DNA of 28,724 bases from NCBI GenBank assembly GCA_037447655.1, contig JBBHKE010001223.1:81212-109935 (forward strand), written 5' to 3'. Numbering within the stretch: position 1 is the stretch's first letter; each line of letters begins with the position of its first letter. The notes beneath the pieces are model-generated. The model saw only the letters and a list, made by a program, of their open reading frames with translations, made no database searches and was not told the DNA's origin. Position numbers and translations under genes: made by a program. The stretch is from Zygnema cylindricum (Eukaryota > Streptophyta > Zygnematophyceae > Zygnematales > Zygnemataceae). Below, piece by piece: positions 20,701 to 25,919 of the stretch.

Positions 20701-23700
20701 TTATGAGTTAAAAGCCCTGAAAATCCGTTCAAGACCACGTTCAGAAAGTTTTGCACATCTGGTTATAAAGGAGGTGCAAGTGGAGAAATTCTTATCATGA
20801 TTTTTGGTACTATACATTTTTTAGTCTATTAATAGGTTTAGTCAAAAGTTTTCTAAGCAGAAAATGTGCGAGAAAAGGTAGCAAGTTGTGGAGCAATTGC
20901 GACTCAGTTTAATGTTTCTCTGACCTCGCAGGTAGAAGGATTAACTCCAGTAGTTATTTGTTTCATTTTTTTTTTTTTTTGGGAAATGGTTCAGGTTCCT
21001 CGACATCCCAACTTCCGGATTTTTTCGTGCATGAACCCTTCTACCGATGTTGGAAAAAAGGATCTTCCACTCGCCTTAAAAAATCGTTTCACTGAATTTT
21101 TTGTCGATGAACTCACGTCCCGTGAGGACCTCTCTGTTCTTGTCTTTAAGGTAATATTACCATCTTTGTTTCATAAATAGGAACGTTGCTGGAAATTGTC
21201 AAGGTTAGAATATTTGAGACAAAAAGCGTAGATCCAAGTTTAGCATATAATATATTCAGGGCTGTTTTTGTGAAGGAAAGCGTGAAATTTTTTTATTGGC
21301 CTTCAAGATTTCTTGCAATTTTTTTTCAATTCTTTACGTGTCTTTTCATTCATTGATTTTCTTTAACCTTTCTTCACATTTTTAAAAAAATTCTACTATT
21401 TTTTAGAATGGTTAACAATTTCTCAAAATCCGTTTGCAGTACTTTGATGGAGCTTTGCCTTCTCCTCCTGTGGAAGATGTTGTCGATTTTTACCTTTCTG
21501 CACGAATTGAAGCCCAAGTGAGTTCAATGCTGAAAAACTCAAATATTAACCTGTTTATCCCGTAAATTTAAACACTATTTTGTGAAACTCGGATTATTTT
21601 AATTTTTGTAAAATGCATTTTTTTACATTTCATCTGAAATTCGTCTGGCCGGTGCCGTTCATTCACTATGTAGTTAGACCTAATTTTTTTGCTCATAGTT
21701 AAACCAATCGTAATCAAAGTTACAACATTCAATTGCATATTTGATTTCTGTCTATTGGCAGTCAGTTGCTTAAGTATACTCAATTCAATTATTCGACGCC
21801 TGCTTCATTCGTGGATTTTTTGACTTTTTTACGAATATTCATTATTTTTTCTTCATTTTGAACTTTTCGTAAATTTCGTATTTGCTCTACGACAAAAATG
21901 TACGGAAAAAAATTGACAAAAGTGACGTTGCGTCACTTTTGCTCGCGATATTTGCGTCCGACATTGCATCGGACGCACGAGATGATCCCGCAGACAAATT
22001 GAATTGACTTAGTTATTTTTGACGCGGCCGATCTTCTTATTGCGTCACAGTTTGGTGAAAGTCAAAGTCGGTCAACGCATTTTATAAACACTTCATTTGT
22101 TCCATGCGCCTATTCATTATTTTTTGGGTCTTTCATGCGGGCATTTTATGCGAATTGAACAACGACGCCTGCGGTTGACATCTATGTATTTATCATTCTC
22201 TGTTGGTTTTTCTTGCCAGGTTTCACTTCTAGATGGAGCAAATCAAAGACCCCATTATAGTTTGAGAACTCTTTCTCGGGCTTTAGAATATGTACGAGCT
22301 GCACTGCCCGTGTATGGTTTACAACGGGCTCTTTACGACGGGTTTTCCATGTGTTTTCTCACTCTTTTAGAGGTGAGTTTTTTTCTTTTTTTTTGTTTTT
22401 CTCTTTCACGACTAACAGGTGTGTTTCTCGAGCTGAAAGAATTTTCCGCTATCCCCACTTTTTTTGCCGAGATATGATGAGCGTTCGATGGAAGCATCTT
22501 TCATTTGCATTCGTCAAAATCTCATTCAAAATCCCTTGGTTTTTTTTCTTTTCCTTCTCTTTTGGACGTTACATGGATTTGATAGAAGTGAGCCGGAGAC
22601 AAACTGCCATTTTCAGCTTTAATTTAATTAATCTAAAGTTTACTTTTATTCTTTTATCCTTTGCAGAAGTATCAATCTTTTTTTTTTTTTGCTTTTAAAA
22701 TCCACTCATCTGCATCTTAATGTTTGGTTTATTTTCTGACTTTGCAGTGTGGAAGTGCTCCAAGGATGGAGCAATTGATATTGAAACATCTCTTGAACCA
22801 AAATAAGCCGGGAGGAGCTGTAATGAAAACCCTTATGCGAGCCCCTCCTCAACCGTCCCCGGATCACGTTCTCTTTGAGCATTTTTGGGTAGAAAGAGGA
22901 GAATTTAATATGGAAGAGGAGAAAACAAACGATCGATATATCCTTACAAATAGCGTTAAAGATCACTTAAAAAATTTGGCTCGGGCAGTTTTAGTCCGGC
23001 GGTATCCCATTCTGCTTCAGGTGATGATTTTTTGTTTTGTTTTTTTTTTGTATGAAGATATCCATTGTTTTTTCTCTGGGGATTGTTTCTAACTTTTTTT
23101 TTTTTAATATATTTAAATTGCAGGGCCCTACTTCAAGTGGGAAAACCAGCCTGGTAGAATATTTGGCCACCAAAACTGACCATCGGTTTGTTCGTATTAG
23201 CAACCATGAACATACAGACTTACAGGTTTGAATACGTCAAACTAAACTTAATCCCTCTCTCTCTCTCTCTCTTTCTCTCTCATCTCTTTCACGATTTCTG
23301 TCGTTTCTCCCTCTCTCTGTGTGTGTATATATAAATATATGTATTTTTATGTATTATATATAGAAATCATGGATCAGCATTCAAAGAGTTGTGCAAGTTT
23401 ATTTAGGGTGCTTCCGATACTCAACTGGTAAGTCAAGTTTGAATTTACAATCATTGCATTCATCCTGAACAGCAGTCACGGTTTGAATTTGCTCTTTCCA
23501 TCAACTTATCGAATTTTTATGACATTATGTTAATCCTTGTTTTTGTTCATTGAGATGGCAATTTTTTTGTACAATTTAAACCATTGGGCTATATATTAGT
23601 AGCTATTTGAGCCGGTAAATATATCATTACTGGCCATGGGACTGCCCATGGGAATGGAAATGCTGGTCAATTTCATGTCTTGTATTTTTCTTATCCTATC

Positions 23701-25871
23701 TTAATCCTATTTGCATCCAATAGTCAACAGATGTCCCAGTGTGAACCTTTTCGTCCTTTTAATGGGCATTAAACCAGCCAAAAACTGGTGTCAAATCATT
23801 ATAGAAAGAGGCTAGTAACATCCAGTTTTTTCTCTTTGTGGAAAGTACCTGGGCTTATTTCAAGTTTCTATGTGGCTATTTACAGGAATACATGGGCACT
23901 TATGTTACATCTCTTTCCGGCAAACTTGTTTTCCAGGTGAGCTTTCCTCCTTTCCATCCATTAATTTGGTAATTTACGACATTCTACACTCATGATTATT
24001 ATCTCATTTCGTTTAAACTTTTGTCTACCCACTGCCTCTTTTGAAACTTTTGTTAATATTGATATTTTGACGATAACAACAATAACAACGGCAAGACTGT
24101 AATTCTGTTTTTTATATTGTTATGGGTTTCAAGAATAACGATGACTTCCTTTGATGGACACGTGTTTTGTATTTGCAGGAAGGTATTTTGGTGGAGGCTG
24201 TACGGAAAGGTTATTGGGTTGTTCTTGACGAACTGAATTTGGTAAGTCAGAATTCTCTGGCTTAGGAATGGTTTTCATTTTAGCGGTTAATTGAATTATG
24301 ATGGGTTTGGTTAATTGGTTATTCAAATGCAGAAAATACCTGAGGTGTAAGCACATTTTTTTGATTCTTACTGTGATGTTGTAACAGGCACCATCAGATG
24401 TTTTGGAGGCCCTCAATCGACTTTTGGACGATAATCGTGAGCTTTTTGTACCAGAGCTCCAGGTGGGTTTTTCACTCCAAGGAGAGAAAGACATGTATGT
24501 ACCAAAAAAAAGAATGTGTTAGTGACTGATGTTCGTACAAAGCTTTTTCTTTTACAGAATTTTTCTGTTTTTGGTTGGTCCTCACATAAATTTGTCCATC
24601 TTGTGCTTTACGCATGAAGGGTCATGATTTCAGTGAAAGAAAAAAAGAAAGTAGAGTGGAACATGACATCATTTAAGATGTACTAGGATGGCATTTGTGT
24701 GATTTTAATTTGCTTTGGCTCGTGGTGCATATCAATGTACACTCCTGAGTTTTTCTTATTTTTTTATGTACGTTTAGAATATCTGCGATTCTTTTCCATC
24801 TACGCTTTCTAACTAAAAGTGCTTATTTACATGCTTTTTAATGCCTTAGTCATTTAGTAAACCTTTCCAAAATGCCGCTGCAACGGTTCAATTTTTTTCC
24901 TCTGTTTTTCCTTAGCAAAATTAAGATTAGAAGTGAAAACATGAAACTGGGTGGGAAGAATGCAGGTTACTGTGAAACCACATCCTCACTTTATGTTATT
25001 TGCGACTCAAAATCCTCCAGGAACTTATGGTGGACGAAAGGTATATTGCCACTCTAATTGAAATTTATCCGTTCTCCTGTTTTTTAAATTTTTATTTGAA
25101 CTGTCGTTTTTGACCGATGGTGATTTGTGCACTATATAACATTTCTGGTTTGATTTTTATACCCATGATAAACCTGAAGGTTGCATCATCAAAATGTCAT
25201 TTTGGCTATGAAATTATAAAGAGCATCTGAAAGAGTTCGTTTAAATTTCCTTTTACATGGAGAACATTTTTGCAAGCAGGTCTGCAGTAGGTTATACGGC
25301 AGTTGCGAAAATGAGCCATATGGAGGAACCCGAAGTTTTTTTTTGTTTTTTGTAAATGAGGAAACGAACTCTTGATTCAAAAGCTGTCTCATAGCTTGTT
25401 GCTTTCTCTGTATTACTCCAGACGACTCCTGTTAACAAAGTAGTCTGTAGGAACTAGAAAATGCGCAAAACTTTTGTCGTTTCTCGCTGCGTTTAGTAGG
25501 ATATATTTGTCCTGTATTTGTTCTGCTTTGTTCTGGTCAAAAGCTTTGGCGTGTTCTTGATTTAAATGTCTTGTAATGAATGCATGCGAACTTATCGATA
25601 CTTATTGTGGGTATCCTAAGTTTATTATTGTTATTCTTTTTGTTTCTTCTGAAATGATGCTGGCCTTAAGGTTTAGTGCTCGCTCCCACTTCTTGAAAAT
25701 GTGATTTTTTTTTTCTTTGACAACAGTCGTCCATTTGTCTTCTTTTTTACAACCAGGTTTTATCCCGCGCCTTTCGAAATCGTTTTATGGAGCTTCATGT
25801 CGACGATATTCCCGATGTTGAGTTGCAAACAATTGTGGAACAACGCTGTCTTATTCCCGCTAGGTTGGTTC

Positions 25872-25919
<48 letters not shown>

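Noticed and set aside
22351-22698. Phe/Ser-rich open frames in intron 22 and similar ones in introns 16 and 19
   Set aside because: They arise from T-rich intronic tracts, overlap known exons in another frame and have no conserved sequence.
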